Shown here: one piece after another, positions 8,773 through 17,066 of the stretch
Layout: every line of letters starts with the position of its first letter
Position numbering within the stretch: position 1 is the first letter of the stretch
From: Eubacteriales bacterium
Lineage (GTDB): Bacteria; Bacillota; Clostridia; Oscillospirales; Butyricicoccaceae
NCBI GenBank assembly: GCA_030524205.1
Contig: JAUNGZ010000006.1
Location: 1 to 64,000, forward strand
Direction of reading: 5' to 3'
DNA length: 64,000 nt
Made by a program: the position numbers and the translations under genes
Notes under the pieces: generated by a model
What the model was told of the DNA's origin: nothing
Database searches by the model: none
Seen by the model: only the letters and a program-made list of their open reading frames with translations

Positions 8773-9756
8773 ATGGAAGATGTTCTGGTCTCGATCATCG
8801 TGCCGGTCTATCAGGCGGAAAAGACGCTGAACCGCTGTCTGGACAGCATCGCCGCTCAGTTGGAGCGGCAGATCGAGGTGATTCTGATAGATGACGGTTC
8901 CACGGACGGCTCCGGAGCGCTCTGCGACCGCCGACAAGAGAGGGACGGCAGATTTCGGGTAATTCATCAGGCAAACGCGGGCGTCTCAGCAGCCCGGAAC
9001 GCCGGAATAGAGGCAGCACAGGGGCTGTACCTCCAATTTGTTGACGCCGATGACCGCCTTGGGCCGGGCTATACCCACCGGATGCTGGAGGCTGCTGAAT
9101 ATGGCAAGGCAGATGTGGTCATTGCCGGAAACCAGACGGCGTCGGGAGGTGTGTCTGTCAGCCACATGCCGCCTTGGGAAGGGCCGGCTACGGCAGAGAT
9201 GTTTGCCAAGGACTTTGAGCGCTTTTACTACCCCATGCTGGTCAATTCCCCCTGCAACAAGCTGTATCGCCGTAGCCTGATAAAGAAAGGCTTTCCTCTG
9301 GGAATCCTCATGGGAGAGGATCTGATGTTCAATATGGCATTTCTTCAGCAAGTATCCCATGTTGCGGTGGTGCAGACCGACGGCTATTTGTATGAGCAGA
9401 ATCAGAGCGGGTCAGCCTGTACGCGGTTTTCCGACTACAATCCGGCGTCCATGCTTGCCTATTGCGGCTGTGTCAGACCCTTTCTGGATAAGTGGCTGAC
9501 GAAGAGAGCGGCGGATTATGTTTACGACCGTTTGGTATTCCACAGCCTGTGCAACAACCTGAATATGCTGGCCCGGCTGCACAGGGATGACCGAGACTGC
9601 TTGGACGGGTATCTGAAAAATGAGGGGATCCGGAAAAGCATTCGCCGCGCTGCTTTGGCGGGCTTTCCAAAGCCGAAGCAGATCGTGGGCGCTTGCCTGA
9701 AGCTTGGTCTGAACGGAGTGGCAATGGCGGGCATCCGCAAGGCGGCAAAACGATAA
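8773..9756 (+). CDS. Glycosyltransferase family 2
   Basis: 327 residues. GT-A domain with SIIVPVYQAEKTLNRCL, LIDDGSTDGSGALCD and LQFVDADDRL (here an Ala replaces the usual Ser of the DSDD motif). The middle part has the CNKLYRRSLI and GEDLMFN blocks common to EpsH/EpsJ-like enzymes. GAGGAG precedes the ATG by 9 nt. Its close paralogues at 9772 and 11898 suggest duplication inside the locus. A cytoplasmic repeat-unit glycosyltransferase; donor unknown. Confidence 0.92.
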   Translation: MEDVLVSIIVPVYQAEKTLNRCLDSIAAQLERQIEVILIDDGSTDGSGALCDRRQERDGRFRVIHQANAGVSAARNAGIEAAQGLYLQFVDADDRLGPGYTHRMLEAAEYGKADVVIAGNQTASGGVSVSHMPPWEGPATAEMFAKDFERFYYPMLVNSPCNKLYRRSLIKKGFPLGILMGEDLMFNMAFLQQVSHVAVVQTDGYLYEQNQSGSACTRFSDYNPASMLAYCGCVRPFLDKWLTKRAADYVYDRLVFHSLCNNLNMLARLHRDDRDCLDGYLKNEGIRKSIRRAALAGFPKPKQIVGACLKLGLNGVAMAGIRKAAKR

Positions 9757-9771
9757 TGAGGGAGGAAAAAG

Positions 9772-10731
9772 ATGGAACCTGCAATCAGTGTGATCGTGCC
9801 GGTATACAATGTGGCGCCTTATTTGCGGCGCTGCCTAGACAGCATATTGGCGCAGACGTATTCCTCCTTGGAATTAATTTTGGTAGATGATGGTTCCCTC
9901 GATGATTCCGGCGATATCTGCGACGAATACGCCGAAAGGGATGTCCGCGTCCGGGTATTTCACAAGACAAATGGTGGAGCCTCCAGCGCAAGAAACCATG
10001 GCACATCGAAAGTGCGGGGAGCCTACCTTATGTACGTGGACAGTGACGACTACATAGAGCACGATATGGTCGCCTGCCAGCTCGAACTGGCGAAGAAGCA
10101 CCATGCGGATATTGTGTGCTGCGGCTACCTTATCGAGGGCGGCAGAGAAAAAGCGGATCAGGGGCACGGCAAGGCGTTTGAGACCAACTGGACGGAAATC
10201 AGTCCCTATCTTTTGCAGGGAGAGCTTTTCTACACTTCCCTTTGCAATAAGTTATACAGCAGACGGATGATACCCTATCTGCAGGGGGACGAAGACATCG
10301 CGTTTACAGAGGATCTTCTGGTCAATTACCGGGTCTGCAAGATGGCGGAAACCATTGTGGTCGATCCGTCGCTGCGATATCACTATGTTCCGCGCAGCAC
10401 CTCCTTGGTGCAGCACAGCCTGTCGGAATCGCAGTTCAGCGCACTGACTGTGACGGAGCGGCTGATGGAGTATGAAAAAAACGACGGGGAACATTTGGCT
10501 TATTGCCGCCGGCACCGGGACGTTATCCTCATGTCCCTGATCACCCGAATCATGAAGTCCAACAGGTATTGGGAGCGGTATCCGGCCCTGCGGGCAGAGG
10601 TTCTGGCAGACTATCAACAAATCATGAACAGCGGACTGTATAACAAAAAAGAACGGATAACCGCCTTTTGGCTGAAATACTGCCCGTCGGTCTACCGAGC
10701 CATGGTATGGGTCAAGGTTCGGCTGGGATAA
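9772..10731 (+). CDS. Glycosyltransferase family 2
   Basis: 319 residues. Motifs in order: ISVIVPVYNVAPYLRRCLD, LVDDGSLDDSGDICDEYA, MYVDSDDYIE, SLCNKLYSRRMI, and a FTEDLLVNYR block. The C-terminal end (YCPSVYRAMVWVK) resembles that of the GT2 at 11898 (YCPALYRVLLKMR), so the two are paralogues. Ribosome site GGGAGGAAAA directly upstream. Last intact gene before a relic and the AT-richer patch that starts near 10.86 kb. Confidence 0.92.
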   Translation: MEPAISVIVPVYNVAPYLRRCLDSILAQTYSSLELILVDDGSLDDSGDICDEYAERDVRVRVFHKTNGGASSARNHGTSKVRGAYLMYVDSDDYIEHDMVACQLELAKKHHADIVCCGYLIEGGREKADQGHGKAFETNWTEISPYLLQGELFYTSLCNKLYSRRMIPYLQGDEDIAFTEDLLVNYRVCKMAETIVVDPSLRYHYVPRSTSLVQHSLSESQFSALTVTERLMEYEKNDGEHLAYCRRHRDVILMSLITRIMKSNRYWERYPALRAEVLADYQQIMNSGLYNKKERITAFWLKYCPSVYRAMVWVKVRLG

Positions 10732-10756
10732 AAGATCGCGAGAGAAGGCGGAGCCT

Positions 10757-10843
10757 ATGATACCCAAAGTGATTCACTGCTGTCGGTTCGGTAGGTTAAG
10801 GGCGGTTCCGCACGATACAGGCTGCTTAAGAGAGGATAAATAG
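10757..10843 (+). pseudogene. Relic of an OCH1-like (GT32-type) glycosyltransferase 5' end
   Basis: A 28-codon reading frame with a proper ribosome site (GAAGGCGGAG) starts MIPKVIHCCRFGR. Intact members of the DXD-containing capsular/OCH1-like glycosyltransferase family typically start MIPKxIHYCWFGG, so the match covers start and first motif; TGG has become CGG (Trp to Arg) and the frame ends after 28 codons. The DXD part and the remaining 200 or so residues are absent, replaced by the next gene 23 nt on. This is a decay or deletion scar, not a working gene. Confidence 0.6.
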
Positions 10844-10865
10844 AGAGTCAGAGAAAGGAAAACGG

Positions 10866-11867
10866 ATGATGCGAATTGGTATTATTGCACCTTATTTTGG
10901 GAAACTCCCCAAATGGTTTCAACTGTTTTTAGACTCCTGCAGAGATAATCCGAAATTTGACTGGATTATTCTTTCGGATGATACAGAGCCGTTTGACTAT
11001 CCGGAAAATGTACACTTTTTTAAAATGAGCTTTGCCGAATGTCAAAAAGTAGTACAAGCTCCTTTTGATTTTAAAGTTGAAATTCCAAGACCGCACAAGC
11101 TGTGTGACTATAGGGCTGCATATGGACTGATCTTTGAGGAGTACTTAAAAGAATATGATTGGTGGGGACACTGCGACCTAGATATTATTTGGGGGAAATT
11201 GGAGAATTTTATTACGGAGGAGATGCTCCTCCGTTACGATAAGATATATTCTGGGGGACATTTGGCTTTATACCGCAACATGGCTGAGAACAATCGCGTG
11301 TTCATGTCTGAGGTGGATGGGAAACGGCGTTATCGTGAAGTGTTTTCCACAGGTAGCGGTTGCGTATTTGATGAGTGGGGATCTGGAAGCATCAATGAGA
11401 TTTATTTAGCGGAAGGGCGTCCAATTAGGCTGGAAAATGACTGCGCCGATCTGGACGCATATTCTACCGCCTTTGTCAGAATGTATTTTGATACGAAAAC
11501 GATGAAATATCGACGAGATAACATAGAAAACTCGATCTTCAAATGGGAGGAGGGACGAATTTATCAGATTTATCAGATAGGGCAAAAAGTATCGAGGAAA
11601 GAATTTGCATATATCCACCTTTTCAAAAAACAAATGGTCGATGAGAGGCAGAATAAGAATGGGCCGTTTTATATGGTCCCAAATCGCTTTGTGGACGGCG
11701 CACTGAATGAAGAGATGTTGCTGAAGCAATGTAGAAAATGGGAGCTGCTGAATGTCGAATATTTTAAAGTAAAATGGAAGAGCTTTAAATACAGGTGGGA
11801 AAGTGGAAACTGGTCAAACATTTCTGTTATAGCGAAGCTGAAAGAAAAACTAAGTAGAAAAACCTGA
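10866..11867 (+). CDS. DUF6625-like putative glycosyltransferase
   Basis: 333 residues. Opening IIAPYFGKLPKWFQLFLDSC, then DWIILSDDTEPFDYPENV and GHCDLDIIWGKLENF. The last block gives a D-L-D motif where GT-A enzymes bind metal and nucleotide. The pattern matches what I recall of DUF6625, found in polysaccharide loci; no biochemical role is known to me. Two adjacent ATGs (10866, 10869) share the ribosome site AGAAAGGAAAA. Codon use is clearly more AT-rich than in the genes before it, pointing to separate acquisition together with the following genes. Confidence 0.75.
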   Translation: MMRIGIIAPYFGKLPKWFQLFLDSCRDNPKFDWIILSDDTEPFDYPENVHFFKMSFAECQKVVQAPFDFKVEIPRPHKLCDYRAAYGLIFEEYLKEYDWWGHCDLDIIWGKLENFITEEMLLRYDKIYSGGHLALYRNMAENNRVFMSEVDGKRRYREVFSTGSGCVFDEWGSGSINEIYLAEGRPIRLENDCADLDAYSTAFVRMYFDTKTMKYRRDNIENSIFKWEEGRIYQIYQIGQKVSRKEFAYIHLFKKQMVDERQNKNGPFYMVPNRFVDGALNEEMLLKQCRKWELLNVEYFKVKWKSFKYRWESGNWSNISVIAKLKEKLSRKT

Positions 11868-11897
11868 TAGCTACCGTTTAAAAAGGAAGACGATGTA

Positions 11898-12899
11898 ATG
11901 GAGAGACCCTTGATTAGTATTGTCGTGCCGGTTTATAAGGCAGAGCGATATTTAAAGCGCTGTATAGAAAGTATTCTAGCCCAGACCCTGTCGGATTTTG
12001 AGTTGATCCTCGTGGATGATGGCTCTCCTGATAGGAGCGGCGCTATCTGTGATGATTATGCGGGAAAAGATAAGCGAATTAAAGTTATCCATCAAAAAAA
12101 TGGCGGTGCAGCAAAAGCGAGAGCGGCCGGCGTTGCAGAAGCGCTGGGAGAATACTTGGGCTTTGTGGACAGCGATGACTGGATAGATCCGGACATGTAT
12201 GAGTTTCTTCTGGAAAAAATGCTGGAAAGCGATGCGGATATTTCTCAATGTATGTATTGGGAATACGATGCGCAGGGACGCACCGTTTGCTTTTCTGAGG
12301 AGAAGGGGCGATGCTACCAGCGGCTGGAGAGCCTGCAGCAGCTAATGGTTGGGAACGTGAGCTGGATGTCCATGTGTATGAAGCTGTACCGTAGGAAGCT
12401 GTTTGAGGGGGTTCCGCTGGAAAACGGTCTGCGCTGCGGAGAGGACAGTATGGTAAATTATTATCTTCTTCGGAAAGCGCGGAAAACCGTTGTATGGAAC
12501 AACAGTAAGTATCACTATTTTAACAATCCTGAGTCTGCGCTTCGAAGCGGATATGAGCCATGGAAAACAGAAGAAGGAATTGCATTTGTAAATACAGTTT
12601 TGCAGGAGGAAGAACGCAATGAAAGCCTGATCCCCTATTGCCGGTGGCGGTACATACAGGTTTTGTATAGCGCGCTCAACCAGACAATCGGAAGCCGGAA
12701 GTATCAGGCCGTTTATCGGCGAACCCGGGACGAGCTGCTTTCGATACGGAAGGAGATATGCGGACATTTTCTTTCCACAAGAAAATATAGGTTGGGATTG
12801 CTCCTGATACAGTATTGCCCGGCTCTGTATCGCGTTTTATTAAAAATGCGGAGCAGGGAGAGGAATAGACGGCTTAAAAGACGGAAAATAGAAGTGTAA
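11898..12899 (+). CDS. Glycosyltransferase family 2
   Basis: 333 residues. GT-A motifs: ISIVVPVYKAERYLKRCI, LVDDGSPDRSGAICDDYAG, GFVDSDDWID, then CMKLYRRKLF and CGEDSMVNYY. The basic tail (RSRERNRRLKRRK) could contact the membrane surface. AAGGAAG lies 9 nt before the ATG. AT-richer than the 8773 and 9772 paralogues, in keeping with its neighbour at 10866. A 313-nt region without an intact gene follows. Confidence 0.92.
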   Translation: MERPLISIVVPVYKAERYLKRCIESILAQTLSDFELILVDDGSPDRSGAICDDYAGKDKRIKVIHQKNGGAAKARAAGVAEALGEYLGFVDSDDWIDPDMYEFLLEKMLESDADISQCMYWEYDAQGRTVCFSEEKGRCYQRLESLQQLMVGNVSWMSMCMKLYRRKLFEGVPLENGLRCGEDSMVNYYLLRKARKTVVWNNSKYHYFNNPESALRSGYEPWKTEEGIAFVNTVLQEEERNESLIPYCRWRYIQVLYSALNQTIGSRKYQAVYRRTRDELLSIRKEICGHFLSTRKYRLGLLLIQYCPALYRVLLKMRSRERNRRLKRRKIEV

Positions 12900-13212
12900 A
12901 AGGCAACAGAGTGATTCTCAAAATGAAGGAGAAACTGCGATTGCATATTTTTTTCATGGCAAATGAGCTGGAAAAAGGGATCAAAAGAAGATGAGATACC
13001 CCCCAAAACGACTGCGGCCTCTCCGTCGCCGGGATATGGTAAAGCTGTGCTGCCGGATTGCACGCTGAAATACCGTGTGGGACTTTGGACGTTTTGATGG
13101 ATGTCGAATGTGTTTTGGCACATTTCCAGAGTAAAAACGAACAAAGTGAAGAAATGAACCGGCGGAGTGCCGGGTACATAAATCAGCAAAGGCGGCGGAA
13201 AGGAATTTTAAG
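12900..13212 (+). other. 313-nt region without an intact gene; possible decayed coding sequence
   Basis: No full gene on either strand. A plausible start with ribosome-site-like spacing opens a 23-codon frame at 12923 (MKEKLRLHIFFMANELE...) that stops at 12994. Another frame stays open from about 13033 to the TGA at 13213-13215, overlapping the start of the next gene, without an obvious start codon. The mix of short open stretches in shifting frames looks like a decayed gene between two cassette genes. I cannot name the ancestor. Confidence 0.35.
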
Positions 13213-14307
13213 ATGATAAAAGCAGGAATCATTACGATCAATGGCATGTATAACTATGGAAATCGTCTTCAGAATTACGCTGTGACCACCTTGCTGCAAG
13301 AAGCTGGCGCGAAAGCGGAAACTATCGTAATTGAGAAAAAACAGTGGCAAGTATATTTGAAAAAATTTTTACTAAAAACAAATCTGCTGCCATGGGTGGT
13401 TGCGGTCCTGCGAAAAGAGCGGCCGATCCGACTTTATTGCAAAAGGAGAAAAAAATTTAAAAAATTTACCGATGCGTATATTCCTACACGGTATTATGGG
13501 CCTAAAGATATCGAACATTTGGCGGGTCAATATCGCTATTTTCTGATTGGCAGCGATCAGGTTTGGAATCCTGATTTGGCGGCAAATGAATTTGATTTTG
13601 CCTGCTTTGCCGCTCAAGAACAGAAAATTGCGATTGCGCCAAGTTTCGGGACAAATGAAATTCCGGAGCTGCACAAAAATAGAATTGGCGAGCATTTGAA
13701 GAGCTTTTTCCGGCTTTCCGTGCGAGAACAGAGCGGCGCTCAAATGATCCGTGAGTTGACAAATTTGGAGGCCAAGGTGCTTGTCGATCCGACAATGATG
13801 CTGAAAAGAGAACAATGGTACCGTATGGTTAGACAACCGAAAAGCATTGATACATCAAGGCCGTATATCTTTTCATATTTTTTGGGTGGGAAACCACCTT
13901 CGACGCAGAAAGCAATCGCTGGTTTTATGAAAAAAATAGATGCAGTGGAGTACTCTATATTGGACAGAGCCAGCAAAGAATTGTACACCGTAGATCCGGG
14001 GGAGTTTTTGTGGCTGATTCAGCATGCGGCTCTTGTTTGCACAGATTCTTTTCATGCAACGGTGTTCTCCATTTTGTTTGACCGCCCCTTTGCGGTGTTT
14101 AAGCGTGATGGAGCCGTGGATATGTTTGATCGGATTGAAACATTGCTTATGACCCTTGGCTTAGAAGACCGCTTACCGGATGTGCTGCAAGAAGAAAGTG
14201 TATTTGACCATAATTACACCAACGCTTATGAGCATCTGGAGGAGAAAAGGAAAGAAGCGATACAATACTTGAAAGATGCGATGCCGGAACTGGAGTGGAG
14301 CGTTTAA
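13213..14307 (+). CDS. Polysaccharide pyruvyl transferase family protein
   Basis: 364 residues. The N-terminus IITINGMYNYGNRLQNYA, the central GSDQVWNPD and the C-terminal VCTDSFHATVFSILFDRPF are the three landmarks of this family (PF04230), a GT-B-like fold related to CsaB/WcaK. Members transfer pyruvate from phosphoenolpyruvate onto glycan hydroxyls as a ketal, adding negative charge. A second, frameshifted copy follows directly. The AT-rich composition matches the 10866-12899 genes. The acceptor sugar is unknown; some members of the family may have other activities. Confidence 0.88.
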   Translation: MIKAGIITINGMYNYGNRLQNYAVTTLLQEAGAKAETIVIEKKQWQVYLKKFLLKTNLLPWVVAVLRKERPIRLYCKRRKKFKKFTDAYIPTRYYGPKDIEHLAGQYRYFLIGSDQVWNPDLAANEFDFACFAAQEQKIAIAPSFGTNEIPELHKNRIGEHLKSFFRLSVREQSGAQMIRELTNLEAKVLVDPTMMLKREQWYRMVRQPKSIDTSRPYIFSYFLGGKPPSTQKAIAGFMKKIDAVEYSILDRASKELYTVDPGEFLWLIQHAALVCTDSFHATVFSILFDRPFAVFKRDGAVDMFDRIETLLMTLGLEDRLPDVLQEESVFDHNYTNAYEHLEEKRKEAIQYLKDAMPELEWSV

Positions 14308-14335
14308 TCGGCAAAAGAAAGCGGGGTATCACATA

Positions 14336-14872
14336 TTGGGGAAGATACATAGGAAAAAGAAAGTTGGAATTTTAAGCCTCTTTTATCATAATTGGAACTT
14401 TGGCGGGATGCTTCAGGCTTATGCAAGGAGAGAAAGTGTTCAGAAACTTGGCTATGAAGCAGAACACGTATGTTATAGCAGAATACCATCGGCAAATAAG
14501 AAAAGCGGAACACAGGAAAAAATAAGAGCTTTTTTGGCAAAGCGAAAGCAAACAAATGAAATTTTGCATTGCTATTACTATTTTATCAATCGAGACAAAC
14601 GGAATTTAAAGAAGTTTCGAAGCTTTGAAAAAGAGATACCGCATGGACAGTATTTGGGAAACATGAGCGCGATGACTGCCAATGCACAAAAGTATGATTG
14701 CTTAATCGCAGGAAGCGATCAAATTTGGAATCCAATTTATTTAAGAGAGGAAGCCATCCGTGCACATGGATTGACATTTGTTGAGGGAAAGACAAAAAAA
14801 TTTCTTACGCCGCCAGTATCGGTTCGGAGAAGGCTGCTGAAGGTAGGGAAGAGCTGTTTCAGGAGATTTTAA
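14336..14872 (+). CDS. Polysaccharide pyruvyl transferase, N-terminal part (frameshifted)
   Basis: About 178 codons, probably from the TTG at 14336 with GGGG 9 nt upstream. It holds KKKVGILSLFYHNWNFGGM and IAGSDQIWNP, the first two landmarks of the family. After the A-run at 14794-14800 the frame gives an unrelated basic tail (KFLTPPVSVRRRLL...) to the stop at 14872. In the -1 frame the same DNA reads ISYAASIGSEKAAEG and continues without a break into the next frame, so 14336-15507 was one gene of about 390 codons. Either a one-base loss broke it or a -1 frameshift joins both parts. Confidence 0.75.
   Translation: MGKIHRKKKVGILSLFYHNWNFGGMLQAYARRESVQKLGYEAEHVCYSRIPSANKKSGTQEKIRAFLAKRKQTNEILHCYYYFINRDKRNLKKFRSFEKEIPHGQYLGNMSAMTANAQKYDCLIAGSDQIWNPIYLREEAIRAHGLTFVEGKTKKFLTPPVSVRRRLLKVGKSCFRRF
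14794..14800 (+). other. A_AAA_AAA slippery heptamer at the frame break
   Basis: Seven A residues in phase ACA-AAA-AAA, i.e. exactly the X_XXY_YYZ arrangement for -1 ribosomal slippage. A slip here moves from the frame of the first part to that of the second and restores the family sequence KKISYAASIG. The same run is also a natural site for replication slippage (7 versus 8 A) and for sequencing indels. I do not see a strong Shine-Dalgarno-like stimulator just upstream; GAGGG at 14783-14787 lies about 10 nt before it and could act as a weak one. Confidence 0.5.
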
Positions 14873-14877
14873 GCGGG

Positions 14878-15507
14878 TTGGACTATATTTCCGTCCGGGA
14901 AAAAACGGCGAAGGAATTTCTCCAGCCACTGACGGACAAGCCTGTGACCGTGGTGCTGGATCCTACGCTGCTTCTGAACAAACAGGAATGGAGAGATATG
15001 GCGATAGGCCCTCAGGAGAAAAAGCCATACTTATTTTCGTATTTTCTTAGCGAAAAAGAGAATCGGCATGACCGACAGCTTCAAACTGCGGCCAATGCAT
15101 TAAATTTGTCGCTGAAGTGTATCAGCGAGGAATTGAAATGCTACCCAAGGCGAAATACTGAAGATCAACAGATTTTGGATGCAGGCCCGAAAGAGTTTGT
15201 GGGATATATCCGGGATGCCGAGATGGTATTCACGAACTCCTTTCATGGCTTGGTATTTTCTGTACTGCTCCAAAAACCTTTCTGGGCATTTAAGCGAAAT
15301 AAAGATAGTGACAAGGGCTCTATGAATGCCCGTGTGACAGACTTTTTAAGCGGCTTCGGACTGGAAGACAGGCTGCTGGAGGATGGGGAGACGCCCGCCA
15401 AAGAGAAACTGACACAGCCCATTGACTACAAGCGGGTCACAAAAATTTTGCAAGAAAAACGTATGTTTTCTCTTGATTGGCTGAAAACCGCGTTATCGGA
15501 TATCTAA
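14878..15507 (+). CDS. Polysaccharide pyruvyl transferase, C-terminal part
   Basis: 209 codons in the frame that continues the gene begun at 14336. It contains ISVREKTAKEFLQPL, VVLDPTLLLNKQEW, and the closing landmark VFTNSFHGLVFSVLLQKPF, which corresponds to VCTDSFHATVFSILFDRPF of the intact paralogue at 13213. On its own this half lacks the N-terminal domain and the GSDQ motif and could not be active. No ribosome site precedes the formal start, so it is more likely a continuation than a separate gene. The flippase follows after 26 nt. Confidence 0.72.
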   Translation: MDYISVREKTAKEFLQPLTDKPVTVVLDPTLLLNKQEWRDMAIGPQEKKPYLFSYFLSEKENRHDRQLQTAANALNLSLKCISEELKCYPRRNTEDQQILDAGPKEFVGYIRDAEMVFTNSFHGLVFSVLLQKPFWAFKRNKDSDKGSMNARVTDFLSGFGLEDRLLEDGETPAKEKLTQPIDYKRVTKILQEKRMFSLDWLKTALSDI

Positions 15508-15533
15508 GCAACAACGAGTAAGAGGATGGTTTG

Positions 15534-17066
15534 GTGAAAAGCGATCAGCGCAAGGCAGGGGTGCTCCTCTCCTATCTCTCTATAGGGATCAACAGCGTAA
15601 TTCAACTGGCGTACACGCCGGTAATGCTGCAGTTGTTGGGGCAAAGTGAATATGGTCTTTACGCGCTGGTAGTCCCAATCGTAGGATACTTGGGGCTTCT
15701 GACCTTCGGAATCGGCGGAGCTTACCTGCGGTTCTACTCCCGAGAATGGGCTGCCGGGAATAAGGACGGGGTGGCTAGGCTCAACGGGATGTTTCTGCTG
15801 GTATTTGCTGCGATCAGTGTGGTGGTATTGCTCGTCGGCGGCTGGCTGGCCGGAAATGCATCCATGGTGTTTGGCGATAAGCTGTCGGCCAGAGAAAGCG
15901 GACGGGCGGCGCAGCTGATCGGTCTAATTGTTGTAAACATGGCCATTTCCATCCCGGGCGGGGTGTTTTCCTCTTACATAACCGCCCATGAACAGTATTT
16001 TTTTCAGCGAATCGTGGGGCTCGCATCCTCCATCTTAAATCCCTTCCTGACCCTTCCGCTGATGCTGATGGGTTTTGGCTCCCTCGCTTTGGTGCTGGTG
16101 TCGCTGGCATTGAATGTGGCGACGCTGGCGCTTAACGTACACTTTTGCTTTCACAGGCTGCATATGCGTTTTCTCTTCCGGGGATTCAGCTGGGGGCTGC
16201 TGAAAGAGATATACATATTCTCCTTTTTTCTGTTCCTGAATCAGGTGATCGATCAGGTGAACTGGAGTGTGGACAGCTTTCTGCTAGGTCGATTCTGGGG
16301 AACCGCGGAGGTGGCTGTCTATGGACTGGCCAGCCGTCTCAACAGCATATACCTAACCTTTTCCACCTCGGTATCTTCGGTGTTTGCTCCTCAAATCAAC
16401 CGCATTGTGGCAGAAGGAAGGGAGACCGATCAGAAGCTTAGCGGGCTGATGCTCCGGGTCGGGCGCATACAGGGCCTGATTCTGCTGCTGCTGTTGTCGG
16501 GAATGACTCTGCTGGGAAAGCCGTTCTTGCTGTGGCTTGGAGGAAGCGAGGCATATTTGCGTTCCTATCCGGTCATGCTGCTGCTTATCGTGCCGGTAAC
16601 GATCCCTCTGATACAAAATCTTGGTATCGAAATCCAGCGGGCAAAGAACAGGCACCAGTTTCGTTCTATAGTCTATTTGTTGATGGCAGGGATCAACGTT
16701 CTGCTGAGTATTCCGCTCAGCAGCCGGTTCGGCGCTGTAGGCGCCGCAGTGGGAACGACCCTATCCTTGCTGGTGGGCAACGGTTTGGTGATGAATTGGT
16801 ACTACCATCGCCGCCTTGGTTTGGATATGACCTTCTTTTGGAAGGGGATGGCACGTCTTGGCCGGGGAGGGATTTTACCGGCGCTGTACTGCGTGGCCTG
16901 CGGGGTCTGGCTGGATGTGTTTCGGCCGGCGGCGTTCCTGCTGTCCGGTATAGGGCTGGTGGCAGTCTACTGCGTCTCCATGTGGCGCTGGGGCATGGAT
17001 GCATATGAAAAAAGTATCATTTTGCGGCCGCTGGATAAGCTGCGCCGATTAGGAGGAAAACGGTGA
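15534..17066 (+). CDS. Wzx-type polysaccharide flippase (MOP superfamily)
   Basis: 510 residues with 12-14 predicted membrane helices. The N-terminal stretch GVLLSYLSIGINSVIQLAYT and the following LLGQSEYGLYAL are typical of Wzx/RfbX proteins of the MOP superfamily. It moves the undecaprenyl-linked repeat unit from the inner to the outer face of the membrane. The GTG at 15534 with AGAGGA 7-8 nt upstream is preferred; the TTG one codon earlier is also possible. GC content is back to the level of the 1-10 kb part. The 3' end overlaps the next gene by 4 nt. Confidence 0.92.
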   Translation: MKSDQRKAGVLLSYLSIGINSVIQLAYTPVMLQLLGQSEYGLYALVVPIVGYLGLLTFGIGGAYLRFYSREWAAGNKDGVARLNGMFLLVFAAISVVVLLVGGWLAGNASMVFGDKLSARESGRAAQLIGLIVVNMAISIPGGVFSSYITAHEQYFFQRIVGLASSILNPFLTLPLMLMGFGSLALVLVSLALNVATLALNVHFCFHRLHMRFLFRGFSWGLLKEIYIFSFFLFLNQVIDQVNWSVDSFLLGRFWGTAEVAVYGLASRLNSIYLTFSTSVSSVFAPQINRIVAEGRETDQKLSGLMLRVGRIQGLILLLLLSGMTLLGKPFLLWLGGSEAYLRSYPVMLLLIVPVTIPLIQNLGIEIQRAKNRHQFRSIVYLLMAGINVLLSIPLSSRFGAVGAAVGTTLSLLVGNGLVMNWYYHRRLGLDMTFFWKGMARLGRGGILPALYCVACGVWLDVFRPAAFLLSGIGLVAVYCVSMWRWGMDAYEKSIILRPLDKLRRLGGKR

